Assembly: GCA_021234155.1 (NCBI GenBank)
Contig: JAJEKV010000036.1
Coordinates: 8,259,426-8,323,425 of the forward strand
DNA length: 64,000 nt
Origin: Isoetes taiwanensis
Lineage: Eukaryota; Streptophyta; Lycopodiopsida; Isoetales; Isoetaceae
Direction: 5' to 3'
In this document: positions 1 to 10,484 of the stretch, in pieces
How the letters are laid out: each line of letters starts with the position of its first letter
How positions within the stretch are numbered: the first letter of the stretch is position 1
Position numbers and translations under genes: made by a program
The notes under the pieces: generated by a model
Told to the model about the DNA's origin: nothing
Seen by the model: the letters and a program-made list of their open reading frames with translations, nothing else
Database searches by the model: none

Positions 1-547
1 GTCTTGGCTATTTTGTACAAGGAAATTGACACTTTCGAACAAAAACCTTTCTTAACTTAAGATGCCATTGCAATTTTAAGTTCACGCACCTAGCTTTCTT
101 TGAGAATAATTTTACGCTGATGTAACCTGATGTAACGTTTTCTTTGTTAATACTATTTGAATATTTCTAAATAAACGTAAGTTTACAACTTGCACAACAC
201 AGTTTCAACGATAATTCTATTTGAAATTTTACTAGGAAATTGGGACTTCATGCAACTTAACCTGCACAAAGTCCCCTCAATAAATGTTCATAACGTACAC
301 AAACACCTTTGAGGTGGCCACTTGAAGAACAACAATAAAAAGAATTGTAGATTACACACCTCAGAACAAATATACTCAACTTGAAGAAACAATGTCAACA
401 ATAAAAGGAATTGTAGATTATAGTGAAAGCTCTGAGATTCCTTAGGAAATTTGTATCAATATTTGTACATATCCTGTTAATCCCCCTCTTTAAATATTGC
501 ACCACGAATGGTGCTTATGAAATTGGTGATGAAGTGCTGCTGCAGTG
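1..547. other. AT-rich 5' flank of the coiled-coil ORF
   Basis: AT-rich sequence with no ORF. It holds a short direct repeat: the segment around 329-353 (ACAATAAAAAGAATTGTAGA) recurs, slightly changed, at about 397-419. It could contain the promoter or 5' UTR of the ORF at 548, but I see no convincing TATA box at a fitting distance. Confidence 0.4.
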
Positions 548-1291
548 ATGGCTTCTCAGGCTCCTGTAAGTCAAGTGCATGTCCATGATGTTGGAGGGTC
601 TATGGCTGGTCTGCAAGAACCATCTCAAACATGTGTGCGGCCAACACAGGCCATGAGGGCAAGGAAGAGGGGCTTTGCCCCAGATCTGGGAGGAAGAGTG
701 CACGTATCGAGTGATGGTTTTTGCGAGGCATTGAGAGCAGAACATGCAAGAAGGGCAGAGGCCAAAAAATTGAAATTGGAGCAGCTGGCAGCCAGGAAGG
801 TCAAGACTGCAAGGAGGAAGGCTGAAAGGGAGGAGGCTGCCAAGAGGACACAGGCTAACAGGGAGGAGAGAGAGAGGAGGAAGATAGCTGATGCAGCTGA
901 AGCTGCAAGTGCTGCAAGGCTTAGGGAGTTTATGTATCAAAGGGGGATGTCTAGAGTGGCATCTGTTTTTGGTTTTCAAAGGGTATTGAGTGAGGAGGTG
1001 AAGACAAGAAGGTTACAGGTGAGGAACAGACTGAAAATGAGGCAAGGGTTGAGTCCACTTAGGGCAGTCAGCCCACTTGGGGCAGCCATTACAGGCAATC
1101 AGACGTGCACAGGTATTGACCAAAACCTTGAGCCTGCTGGTCCTGCTAGTCCCTGTGTAGACCTGGACTCACAACCATTGGAGGATGTTGATGAGGTGCA
1201 AGTCATGTGCAGTTTAGATGACACATATGTCTGCTCGGGTGATGCTGGACATGGGCAGAATGTAAGCATTGAGTGTTGCATACCTAGGTAG
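548..1291 (+). CDS. Unrecognised coiled-coil protein (247 aa ORF)
   Basis: The first ATG of this frame is at 548; the preceding in-frame GTG at 545 is not a plausible plant start. The product is about 247 residues. Residues ~60-130 are almost pure Ala/Glu/Lys/Arg heptad-type sequence (for example AARKVKTARRKAEREEAAKR), which predicts a long basic helix or coiled coil. A basic stretch follows (RRLQVRNRLKMRQ), then an acidic, Pro/Ser-rich, Cys-containing C-terminus. There is no signal peptide or membrane segment. Two GTAAG donor-like sites, near 570 and at 1261, mean the frame could be one exon of a spliced gene. I do not recognise the family. The composition suggests a nuclear or structural protein, or ORF1 of an unknown transposon, but this is inference. 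Confidence 0.5.
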   Translation: MASQAPVSQVHVHDVGGSMAGLQEPSQTCVRPTQAMRARKRGFAPDLGGRVHVSSDGFCEALRAEHARRAEAKKLKLEQLAARKVKTARRKAEREEAAKRTQANREERERRKIADAAEAASAARLREFMYQRGMSRVASVFGFQRVLSEEVKTRRLQVRNRLKMRQGLSPLRAVSPLGAAITGNQTCTGIDQNLEPAGPASPCVDLDSQPLEDVDEVQVMCSLDDTYVCSGDAGHGQNVSIECCIPR

Positions 1292-1565
1292 ACTTGTAGC
1301 AAACCCAATCAGCAAAGAGGTGGGACTTGCCATCTCCCTCGATTGTGCTCTCTATATTTCATGGATCGCAGGTTCCTATCAAACAGTGTTGTTGACGAGG
1401 AGGCATCTCAGTCTTATGTTCACTCACATTGTGTAGCACACACAAAGGCTGGTACCAAAGCTGCCATGGTGGAAATAATAGGTACTTCGAAATAGAGGTG
1501 AAGTAGAGAATCGCACCAGGTATTCCATTGTTTGTGTTTCATTTTTGCCAACTTAAGATCGGTTT
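1292..1565. other. No gene seen
   Basis: Unique sequence downstream of the coiled-coil ORF. There is no ORF of note and no repeat. It may be an intron or 3' UTR. Confidence 0.4.
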
Positions 1566-1825
1566 GTTTCTGGGTAGTCACCATATGGTTCTAGAAAGTG
1601 TTACCTTAATACACGATAAATAGCTTCTACTTTTTACGATGCTGCAAAATTAGTTTACCTCTTGATCCAGGCAGGGTCGTTACGTATGTAGTATTAGTTT
1701 CTGGCTAGTCTCTGATTGATTCAAGAAGGTGTTACCCTAATACAGGACCAAATAGCTTCTATTTTTTACGATGCTTCAAATTTACTTTTCGACTTAGTCC
1801 AAGTAGGGTCGATTACATATGTAGT
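1566..1825. repeat. Two-copy ~130 bp tandem duplication
   Basis: 1566-1692 and 1697-1825 are diverged copies of one unit. Both begin GTTTCTGG and both contain AAATAGCTTCTA followed by TTTTTACGATGC. They end in TACGTATGTAGT and TACATATGTAGT. The rest of 1826-2025 shows nothing recognisable. Confidence 0.75.
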
Positions 1826-2025
1826 TGATGATGAATGCAGCCGAATATCAGAACATTGAATTCCCTACCACTTTTTCTTGGCTTTTCGCAGTTTGCATTA
1901 ACCTTCGTTGTTATTGCAGCACAAACATTTGTCAACTTATGATATTTGATTTCTTCAATTCTATCATGCGGCCTTGTTGGTAAGGTGGTTTTTGTTCTGA
2001 TGAAGATCAAGGTTGGCGTCTTTTC

Positions 2026-2720
2026 CTCTGCATTCCTTTAAGCACAAGTTGCCATGTTTTTTCCTTTGGGCACAAAGATGCATGTATAAGCACGACTTGC
2101 ATGGTTTCTTCTATTCTATTCTTTGAGCACAAGGTACACGTAAAGCACGAGTGGCAGGTTTTTCCTTTTGGGCGCAAGGATGCATGATTCTTTAAACCCG
2201 AGTTGCATGGTTTCTCTTTGAGCTCAACATACATGCAGAGCATAGTTTCTTATGGCGTTTCTTATGGCACGAGTTGCATGGTTTCTCTTGAGCACAGGAT
2301 ACATGTAGAGCACTAGTGGCATGTTTTTCCCTTTTGGGCACAAAAGATGCATGTAGTAGAGCTTTGATTCTTTAAGCCCATGGTTTCTTCTTGAGCACAA
2401 CATGCATTACAACATAGTTTTCCTGTAATATCCTTTTCATCACAAGATTTGTACAAGAGGTTTTCATTTAATTGCCTTTGTGCACAGGATGCAGATAGAG
2501 TACATCCTTTGGGAGAGTGTATTTCTGTTGGGCACAGGATGCATCTTTTCCCTGGCATATTTCGTATGTCACATTGCTCCCTCGTCGCTGAGCAACATGG
2601 GTTTGAGCATGGTATGTATGTTCTTGTTTCACGTTTCTTGTCATTTATGTTTTTACCTTTGAGCACAAGATGCATTTTTTATTGTTATGACACGTTGCTC
2701 CCCTCTTTCCATTAGTTGTT
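2026..2720. repeat. Degenerate short tandem repeat (GAGCACAAGATGCATG-like)
   Basis: A motif close to GAGCACAAGATGCATG, alternating with GAGTTGCATGGTTTCT, recurs a dozen or more times at irregular spacing of about 35-80 bp (for example near 2041, 2069, 2135, 2166, 2290, 2335, 2391, 2479, 2530 and 2660). The repeats are old and eroded. The ORFs read through them are by-products. Confidence 0.6.
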
Positions 2721-5700
2721 CGTGCACGCATGATCATACAGAGCATATGGGTCGCAAGTTTTTAAGCAATTTTACTCTTGTTGGTGCAGTTTTCGTGCAA
2801 TTAGTTCTTGCGTTTTGTTTGAAAGCACAACCGTCCCCGATTTTCATGCTTTTGGGATAATCTTGTTGCATTTGGACATCTCTTTGATAGCCATGTTTTG
2901 TGAGTTGCTCCATGATAGCACGTTCCACATGTTATACGTATAGAAGGATTCATATTGCTTCGCTGTCTACTTTGATTTGTTGATATGATTGTCTTGACCC
3001 TTTCGGTGCTTGTGTTCCCTCAGTGTTTATTTGCTTTCTTAGATTTGGTGTCTCGTTATTCGTTTTTTTGGTGTGGAATTTGGTTTGATGACATGTACCC
3101 TTTTACCTGTGAATCTTGCTCTGTGTCTTTGTTTCCTTTTTTAAGTGCCATTCTTGTCTTCTTTCAATGCATATTGCATGTTCTATTAGCACATTTCTTG
3201 GTTTACATGTTTCGATAGTCTATTCATAACAAAGATTGGTTGTTTCATGTTAGGTAGGTAGGGCCTCCTTTTTTGGCGTGGTTCCACTTTGCATTCTTAA
3301 GTTTGGGATGTTAGGCATGGGATAGGCTTTAGTATGTTCATTTCATTTTCTCTTTACAGATCATGTTCCATTACTAAATGGTTGCCTTGTTTGCTCATGT
3401 TCTAGTATTAAATGCACATGTTTAGTTGTGGCTAGAGGTGGAATATCTCATTTAGTCCTGTTCTTAGGTAGCCTTAGTTGCCTCATTGTACCATTAGTTT
3501 CTACAGTAATTTCCATGTTGGCACCATTAGCTCTGCTGTTCAATCTTTTGCTTCCATAGCCTTGTGTCTTCTATAACTTCCATTCTGCTCATTGACTCCA
3601 AAATACTATTGTAAGATCATGTTATATGCGGACTAAGTCAGGGCTGGGACTGACTTTTCCTTCTCATCAGCATCCGCTCCTATTGCTTCATTTTTTCTTT
3701 CGGGTTATCTTAGTGATATTTATTTCATTTTTGCGTTTTGTGTTGAGCTTCTCTTATCGATGGCTGTCCTTTGGGATTTCACTCAGTGTATATCCTTTTT
3801 ACACATTGTTCTTCACAGATCTGATCTGGATACAAATGCTTGCTATTTTGCCTTAGTTCATTTATGTTTCTATCACATTTTAGATATATCTTGTCTCTTT
3901 ATGCATTGTTTTTCATATTGCCATTCTCAAGGTATGAGCATTGTCTTTTATCTTTATTGTGCTTGGACTCTGGTTGGTTGATTTCTTGGTGTCTTCTTTT
4001 ATTTCTTTCTCGTTCGTTTCTTCGTTTCTTCGTTTCTCTTTGAGTCATACTTGATATCCTTTAGGGGTTCTTTGTGATCAGCTTTTAGATGAATTCTTTG
4101 TTGGGCATGCATTGGTTGTCGTCGTACGTAGTTAGATGATTGTTTTTATCTGGCGATACGATTGTCTTGTCTCCGTCTTTACTCATCCTTCGTCATTAGG
4201 TTGGATGTACTTCATATTTAGTTGCTTCTATTGGCCTTGGTGCTCTCGTTTGATATGCATTATTTGGCGTTTTTTATTTAAGTTATAGCTATGATTCATC
4301 TAGCACATATTTTTGCTATCCTTACATGGTAGTTTCGGTTGCTTCTGTTGGCCTTGGTGCTCTCGTTTCATATGCATTATTTGGCATTTTTTATGAAGTT
4401 ATAGCTATGGTTCATCTAACACATATTTTGCTATCCTTACAAGTTAGAGGTGGCTCGTGGTTCACGTGTGGTTGTTTTTGGCTATAGTAGTGGCTCTTAT
4501 CACCACTCTTTGTGTTGCAGTCATTGGTTATCGTTATTGTTTGCAGTTTATGGTTACTAATTTTGTTTGGTTTTTCTGCTTTTGTCTCATCATCTCCTGC
4601 AAACTCTTTTCTTACTGCATTATCTTTCACCTTATGGGTTCCCTTTTGTTTCAGGTGTTCTATCAGTTGGCCATTTAGTTTCAATTGACCCATTTGCTCA
4701 ATCTAACCTTTGCCTCGCTGTTTTTTATGTTTTATTCTCTGTCTCTTTCTCACTGGAGCGCCATTGGCTTTGTGTTCTCATCCTCCATTCCATTACTCCC
4801 TTTGGCTTCTATGTTTTATCATTGCGTCCATTCGATTCTAGTGTTTATGTCCTCCTCCTCTTTCGTTCTATTATTCTTTGGTGCTTTTTGGTTTCATGGT
4901 TGGTTACCAATTATGCTTTGTAGCTTTTTGTGGCCTTATCTAATGTAACTTGGCTCCGTTAAGTTTATACTCAGTTTTTCGTTGTATTTGTGTGCGAGTT
5001 TCTTCTCATTGCCTTGGTAACACTTTAGCTTTTTTGCTCAATTCAACCTGTTTGCCATGCTCCATCAAAGTTCTCCATCTAACCGATGTGCATTGTTACA
5101 TTGTGTCTGCCAATTTTATATTACGTTTTCCATCTTTTTCGGCATTGTTACTTTGTGTCTTTCATTTAATACATCCCATCATTCGACTGTCGGCTTCCTT
5201 GCTCATTCTACTTTTTCTTGCTTCATTGTCTGTCTTTTCTTTGGTTATCTTTTGCTCTACTTTTCTTGGTCTCCTCTTCTTCCCATTTACTCTGGTTGCC
5301 TTGGGTCTCTTTCGCTCTCGAGGAGTCTTGATATCATGTTCGCGGCTCTTCTGTTGTTGTCCCATAAGTTCCTTCCCTCATCTCTTACTGCACTATTCCA
5401 TTGTCTTCTTCATTCTTATGTTCTCGTTTCCATCCCTCATAGCATTCCTCCATCGTGTTCTCCTTCATTGTTATTCATTCCATTGTTGCATTCCCCGGCA
5501 TTACTTGCTCTTATCTGCTTCTTCATTGTTCCTTTGTCTCTGTCTTCTCTTTATTCCCTTTTTTTTCTCCATTTTTCTTAGTTTCCTCTTCCTTCGTTTT
5601 ACTCTGATTGCCGTCAGCCTTATCTATGCATTCTTTTCCAGTGACCTTGTAGACTCGTTTATCCCTTTCTTTATACTATATTTCTCTTTAGCTTCTCTTC

Positions 5701-5757
5701 CTTTCAGTTTCCATGCTGAGTAGTTTTTGAGTTTGTTCCTCTTCTATCGGCCAGTAT
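2721..5757. other. Long pyrimidine-rich tract, no gene
   Basis: About 3 kb in which the plus strand is strongly enriched in T and C, rising towards 5.7 kb. It produces several Leu/Phe/Ser-rich frames; the longest, at 4950-5723, is 257 codons. These lack any domain, have overlapping alternatives in other frames, and are explained by composition. I see no protein-coding signal. Confidence 0.6.
4221..4446. repeat. Tandem duplication, period ~117 bp
   Basis: Unit 1 starts at 4221 and unit 2 at 4338. Both contain TTGGCCTTGGTGCTCTCGTT, ATGCATTATTTGGC, AAGTTATAGCTATG and GCTATCCTTACA in the same order, with few differences, so this duplication is fairly recent. Confidence 0.85.
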
Positions 5758-5772
5758 ATGCCTATCATAGGA

Positions 5773-5834
5773 CCCATCCTAGGAATGCCACGGTTCTATT
5801 GCGACAGCAATAGAACCGACATTCCTTGGATGGG
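5773..5834. repeat. 62 bp inverted repeat / hairpin
   Basis: Left arm 5773-5802 and right arm 5807-5834 are reverse complements, apart from one mismatch and a 2 nt bulge, around a GACA loop. The innermost paired stretch is CGGTTCTATTGC. The stem is long enough to resemble a small foldback element or a young miRNA-type hairpin. I see no target site duplication. Confidence 0.7.
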
Positions 5835-6458
5835 GACGTCCCTTTGTCACTCGTCCTATTTATTCAGCCTCTCTTCATTGTTCTATCATCGACGTTCTCT
5901 TGAGCTAGATTTCTCATTCTTCTCTATCCTATCAGTCTCCCTCACCCTCCCTCCCGTGATGGTTTTTTCATTTGATCGTGTTCGTTATTTCCTTTTCTAT
6001 GTCCTTGAAATTTACATTCTTTATTTCCTCAGCGTGGCTTTGTCGCCTCTGATGCATACTTATTGGTTTACTCTTTATGGCACTAGTATTTTATTTATGG
6101 GTAAAAGCATGCTAGGGTGTCATACATTAGTTCTAAATTCATGTACTATTTTGCACTAGAAAACCCATTTTTTATGTAATTTTGAATGTATGGTAGGAGG
6201 CCACGTGCTTGTCGTTATATATTTAAAAAAGGAATATATTTGATTGTTTGTCATCATGACATGAAGTGGCCGACGGTTGTTGCGAAATTTTGGGCACAAT
6301 CACTGGATTCCCTCCGATCCAAGCAAATTCCCTCCAATCCATCCGAAGCAAGCAAATTCCCTCCAATCTACGGTCTAAGAATCTAAAACAAAGAAAAGAA
6401 TTTCAAATTCTTGCCGGATCTTTGCATGCATATCAGTTTTCATAGTAGTAGTAGGGGC
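5835..6458. other. Non-coding, short direct repeats
   Basis: No gene is seen. At about 6306-6370 a short motif near AAGCAAATTCCCTCCAATCC occurs three times in imperfect tandem. Confidence 0.4.
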
Positions 6459-6912
6459 ATGGCACAAGAAAATCAAAGTATGAACAGAATTACTCAGGCT
6501 GATGTCCAAAATGAGGACGGTGATACCGAAATCGACAAAGGGAAGCAGAAAATGGTTGAACAAGATACTCTAAATGACATCTTTGAATGAAGTGACAGAG
6601 TGATACTTGTCAACGTGAGAATGGCGGATCATATTCCGTACTTCACCAAAAAATCGGAAAAGAGCGAAAAAGGTTGTTGAATGCTTGAAATGAAGCCGGT
6701 TCTATCTCTCGGGTGAAAGAGAGGTATTGGTTTCCAGGATCTTGCAAGATAACAGGCTCTTGGGGTTGTTTAAACCTGTGATTGGGCTACCTTCAGAAGC
6801 AGTGGTGAAACATTCATTGTTACAAAATCTCAAAGATGGATTAGAAGAGGTTAAATCTTCTAATAGCAGTGACAAGTTGGCAGCCAAGCACTCTGTTTTT
6901 GTGACGTTCTAG
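6459..6912 (+). pseudogene. Broken small coding fragments, unrecognised
   Basis: An ATG at 6459 opens a 43-codon frame ending at 6590, with a hydrophilic product (starting MAQENQSMNRITQ). In another frame, 6727-6912 reads as an open, codon-like stretch (containing LLGLFKPVIGLPSEAVVKH). The two may be remnants of one protein split by frameshifts, or exons of a lost gene. I do not recognise either piece. The stretch ends just where the GC-rich block at 6913 begins. Confidence 0.3.
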
Positions 6913-8762
6913 GACGCGATATCGGTCCCGGGGCGATATCTTTGTCGCTGCCACGCCGCATACCGCCCCGACCGACGCGTACGCCTAACGTGTAGCCAGG
7001 TGGGTAGCCCTAGGGGGCAACGTGCCAGGAATATGTGCGACTATTAATGTGCACATTTTCCAATGTACACATTAATGTGGGCACACATTTCCATGTGGTC
7101 ACTTGATGCCAAGTGGGCCACACCCATAGGTGCAATTAATGTGCACATTTTCCAATGTACACATTAATGTGGGCACACATTTCCATGTGAGCACATTTTG
7201 CCACCTAGCCATTAAAGGCAAGTGGGGCCATTACCAATTATCCCACATGCCTAAAGGGGATAATTGGAAACCCTAGCCAACCCCTTGTCTATTAAGGGAG
7301 GGAAACCCTAACTTGCCCAATTTTCGTTTCTAGGGTTTTGGAACTCTGTTTTGGCTGCCTCAACAGCCAAAACCACCTCCCAGACTCTGCCTTAGAGAAC
7401 TGTACCCTTAGTTTCTCTTGATTCGGCGTTTTTCAAATAGGATGGTCGAAGCTCAGTCGAGGAGTCCCTCAAGGATCAGGTATTTAGGCAATTTAATAGC
7501 TTAAACCCTCTTTTAGCCATCGAATCAAGAGGGTTTAGCCTCTTAAATTGCCCATAGCAGCCCTCTAGATCTCTAGATAGCGAGATTCTAACTAAAGAAC
7601 CTAACTCTATGATGTAGATTAGATCTAGTTCTTTAGTTCTCTGTGAAGTATATGGATGATGTATCTCTATGAACTCCTTGTATTGGGAAGGGGGGTAGAG
7701 ACCCAAAGCTTTGTAGTTGATGCTCCTAGAGTAGCCTCTCTAGCACACCGTGTGGATTCTACTGTGAACCACACCGGGTTGTGGGTGAAGGGGCCGACCG
7801 CTAAGAAGGAGGTTCATGTCCTGACTCTCGAACGATCCCTCTGGTGTGTAAGGCCTACCAGGGATCATTGTGACTAGGTCTAATGGCTCATCACTGAGTG
7901 CGGGTGAGGCATGGACTCGACACCCGTGAAGTGGTGTACACTTTCCAAAGGGGTTCGGTCGAATACGCAAAGGGGCCCTCTAGTCACCTTGAGTCAAGAT
8001 GTAGATCTCTGAGGGAGTGATCCCTTCCCCCCCCATCGAACCGGGAGGATGAAACCCGTGAGTAGCCCTTCCGCTATGCATCCGCGGGGCTACTGGTCAG
8101 TCCCGACACTTTTCAAATTTACTCGCAAAGTGTGCACAGGAGGGGCGGATGGAGTGGACAACCCTATGCCATGTTCATATGCCAGCCAAATCCATTGCCA
8201 TGAATTCTGTCTACAATGAACTCTGGAGACCGAAGCCGTCAGTCATTCCCTTGAGTCGGAGCCTTGGGTAGAACTCCCCATGTGTATTGCGCTCACCTTG
8301 TTTGTGCAGATGTGATGAACCACCCTTCGAGGTGGATATGTGCTTATGTTATATACTGACATGTATGTTACGCTTCCGCAGCTAGGTAGGCCCTGAGGGA
8401 GACGGGGTAAAATGACCCCTTCACTCTTCCCACTGGAACCACCACCGCGGTTCTTGATGTCATGTGGAGGGCCCTATATCGCATGGAGCTGGTATGGGGA
8501 TGAACTCCCCTGTTCGACACGGGGAGTGCACCGTGATAATGAGTAGGGGCGCCACAAAGGGTATCGAGCAATGTTCTTGGTGACCAAGAGCAAAGCACTG
8601 ACCATGTTCCCAGTAGTACTAACTTGATAGGATCCTTAAACCTCGAAAAATGGGAAAAAAAAATTTCTCATTTTTGTAGTTTTGCTAAGCTAGTAACAGT
8701 TAAAATGAATGAAAACGTAAAAATATTAAGAATTGACGAGTCAACCTTCCAAAAGTAGGGTG
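6913..8762. other. GC-rich block, possible LTR or leader
   Basis: A sharp rise in GC at 6913 marks a different sequence origin. There is no ORF with recognisable coding content. The block holds a duplicated hairpin (7043-7203) and ends in an AT-rich stretch leading into the palindrome-bearing promoter at 8763. Its position, upstream of a chromovirus body, suggests a 5' LTR or leader. However, it shows no match by eye to the candidate 3' LTR at 17783 and no tRNA primer binding site, so this is unproven. Confidence 0.3.
7043..7203. repeat. Direct duplication of a hairpin-containing segment
   Basis: 7043-7111 and 7135-7203 are near-identical, offset by 92 bp. Each begins with a hairpin: ATTAATGTGCACATT, a 4 nt loop, then AATGTACACATTAAT (arms 7043-7057/7062-7076 and 7135-7149/7154-7168). 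Confidence 0.8.
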
Positions 8763-8829
8763 GTCTCACACGCCGCGCCAGGGCAGATTTTGAGATTCTC
8801 AAAATCGGGCTGGGCGCAACGTGTGAGAC
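8763..8829. repeat. Palindrome copy 1 (67 bp)
   Basis: An almost complete dyad. The outer arms are GTCTCACACG and CGTGTGAGAC; the inner arms are GATTTTGAG and CTCAAAATC around a 3 nt centre. It is the distal member of the pair upstream of the TATA box at 9105. Confidence 0.9.
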
Positions 8830-8962
8830 ATTCAGCTTAAACGCTTAAAAAGTCATAAATCACAGTAAAATAACTTGATAAATCTAAATTTAAGCTAAGA
8901 ATCATTAGAATTGGCATGTTACATGTTTTAAAAGTACAAAATTTAGTAGTGGGTCCCACCAT

Positions 8963-9029
8963 GTCTCACACGTCGCGCCAGGACAGATTTTGAGATTCTC
9001 AAAATCGGGCTGGGCGCAACGTGTGAGAC
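8963..9029. repeat. Palindrome copy 2 (67 bp)
   Basis: Same palindrome, 200 bp downstream of copy 1 and 75 bp upstream of the TATA box at 9105. It differs from copy 1 by a few substitutions (CGTCGCGCCAGGACAG against CGCCGCGCCAGGGCAG). Confidence 0.9.
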
Positions 9030-9104
9030 CTTGCTTAATTAGGGGTTTTAGATGTTTTAAGCAACCCAAAAAGGTAGTTTAAAAGTTGACCAAAAATTGA
9101 CCCC

Positions 9105-9113
9105 TATAAATAG
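9105..9113 (+). promoter_or_regulatory. TATA box of the H3-fold transcription unit
   Basis: TATAAATAG lies 111 bp before the ATG at 9216. The segment between holds GGCGATCTTCC, which also occurs at the same relative place after the second TATA box at 11069. This argues for a shared 5' UTR design. Confidence 0.65.
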
Positions 9114-9215
9114 ACCTAGACCCCTCCCATTTCCACGTTCTGTCCTTAGAAAAATTGCTCGTGTCCGCCAAGGCGATCTTCCGGCGCTTAGCTCCGATCG
9201 ACGAATCAGCAAGTG

Positions 9216-10058
9216 ATGGCCCGCATCGAAAACAAACCGCCGTAAAGCCTCGTCCGGCGATTCATCCAAATACAATGCCTCGCCTTTTCGAGAGTCCTTC
9301 AAGAACGCCTTTTTCGAAAGGCTTAATCTTCTTCGAAATGAGATGAAGGATCTGACCGAGCGACCATACAGAGATCATAGACGACGCACCGCCTGACATC
9401 ATGCATCAAATCCTAGAGGAGATCGCAGCACGAGGAGAGGACCAGGAGCAACGAGACCCGGCCAGAGCAGCCAAATAGTTGAAGAGCAGCTCCGCATCGA
9501 GACTCACCCGCAGGGAGGAACAAGGGAGGGAAGAGCAGCGCAGCCAATGCTTAGCCCCGCAGAAGAAGCATCTTGCGCGCTTCATCCGCAAGTACGGTAC
9601 CAAGGAGCCGGGCCGTGAGCAAAGGACGAAGAGTCGAAGAAGACGACCACCACAGCCCAAACCGGGCTAAAGAAGAGGAAGGCTAAAGCCATCAAAGCGG
9701 GCAAAAGAAGGGTTGTGAGGGTTGGTAAGCCAGGAACGGGGATCAACATCAACGAACCATCAGGAGAAGAAACCCCGCCTTCTACCGACGATTCGGACGA
9801 AGACTACGCGTCCGGCTTTGATGGAGCGAAGTTCGCCAAAACCCCTCCGCCAGAGAAGGAAGTGCCCCAAAGAAGTAGCACCCGAAAGCGTGTAGCACAG
9901 AGAGCAGAGGAGGCCGGACAAAGCAAGTGAAGCCCCCACCGTTCCCGACGTGGGATAGAGTTAAAGCCCCGCGGCCACAACGGGAGGCATATGTGATAGA
10001 CCCCGTCAAGGTCTATCAAAAGAGGATCAGGGAGCACAACACCTACATGGAGAAGTAG
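9216..10058 (+). pseudogene. N-terminal part of the H3-fold fusion gene, frameshifted
   Basis: The first ATG after the TATA box (9216) starts a frame that stops after nine codons, but codon-like sequence goes on in changing frames to the H3-fold domain. Visible parts are a charged helix-like stretch around 9290-9360, a basic Arg-rich part at 9480-9670, and an acidic Ser/Asp/Glu segment at 9715-9930 (with STDDSDEDYASGF). Next comes a frame at about 9930-10055 (with FPTWDRVKAPRPQREAY) that ends at a TAG at 10056, directly in frame with the histone domain. I infer one original protein of roughly 400 residues with a long, partly acidic N-terminal extension. I know no family matching the extension. 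Confidence 0.5.
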
Positions 10059-10484
10059 AAGGCATACAATGCCTACTACCAAGAACACAGGGTGAGAACG
10101 ATTGAAGGCGGACACCCGACGAGGAGTCAGACCCTGAAGCCCCCTCCACCAAAGCCCAAGCCTCCCAGAGCACCAGGAAAGAAGCGGGCCGGCAAGAAGA
10201 AGTTGGAGAACAGAGCCCTCAAGGAAATCCGGCACTTCCAGAGAAGTTACGGACTCTTGATCCCCCGGGCACCGTTTCAACGTTTGGTCCGCGAGGTTAT
10301 GCAGGAGTATAATACAGACATGCGGGTGACGGATGAGATGCTATTGTGCTTACAGGAAGCAGCAGAAGCGAAAATAGTGCAGCATTTTGAAGATTCGACG
10401 GCCTGCACGGTACATGCAAAGAGGGTCACCCTCATGAGGCAGGATATGTATCTTGCCAGGCACATCAAGGGAGAACGCCCTTGA
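10059..10484 (+). CDS. Histone H3-fold protein domain inside a retroelement
   Basis: This frame is open from after the TAG at 10056 to the TGA at 10482-10484. Numbering from the GTG at 10092 as residue 1, residues 41-130 align along their whole length with histone H3: helix N (ALKEIRHFQRSYGLLI), then PFQRLVREV, loop 1 (QEYNTDMRV), helix 2 (LQEAAEAKIVQHFED), HAKRV, and the end LARHIKGERP. Residues equivalent to Cys110 and His113 of H3 are kept. Loop 1 has normal H3 length, unlike the longer loop 1 of centromeric CENH3. The canonical tail with its methylated lysines is absent; a Pro/Lys-rich linker (KPPPPKPKPPRAPGKK) replaces it. An AT-rich 3' UTR follows. It should pack with H4 if expressed, which is inference. 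No start ATG is left in frame. Confidence 0.85.
   Translation, partial: KAYNAYYQEHRVRTIEGGHPTRSQTLKPPPPKPKPPRAPGKKRAGKKKLENRALKEIRHFQRSYGLLIPRAPFQRLVREVMQEYNTDMRVTDEMLLCLQEAAEAKIVQHFEDSTACTVHAKRVTLMRQDMYLARHIKGERP

Noticed and set aside
515-979. 154-codon minus-strand frame opposite the coiled-coil ORF
   Set aside because: A shadow of the plus-strand ORF; Cys/Ser/Pro/Leu-rich as expected from antisense of an Ala/Glu/Lys helix.
2026-2720. CRISPR-like spaced repeat
   Set aside because: Repeats are degenerate with irregular spacing, in plant nuclear DNA; a decayed minisatellite explains it.
4950-5723. 257-codon plus-strand hydrophobic frame
   Set aside because: Lies in a pyrimidine-rich tract, overlaps another long frame at 5057-5581, and has a composition-driven Leu/Phe/Ser content with no motif or topology that makes sense.
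10059-10484. Centromeric H3 (CENH3) identity for the H3-fold protein
   Set aside because: Loop 1 has the ordinary H3 length and the helix N segment resembles canonical H3. CENH3 would be expected to have a longer loop 1.
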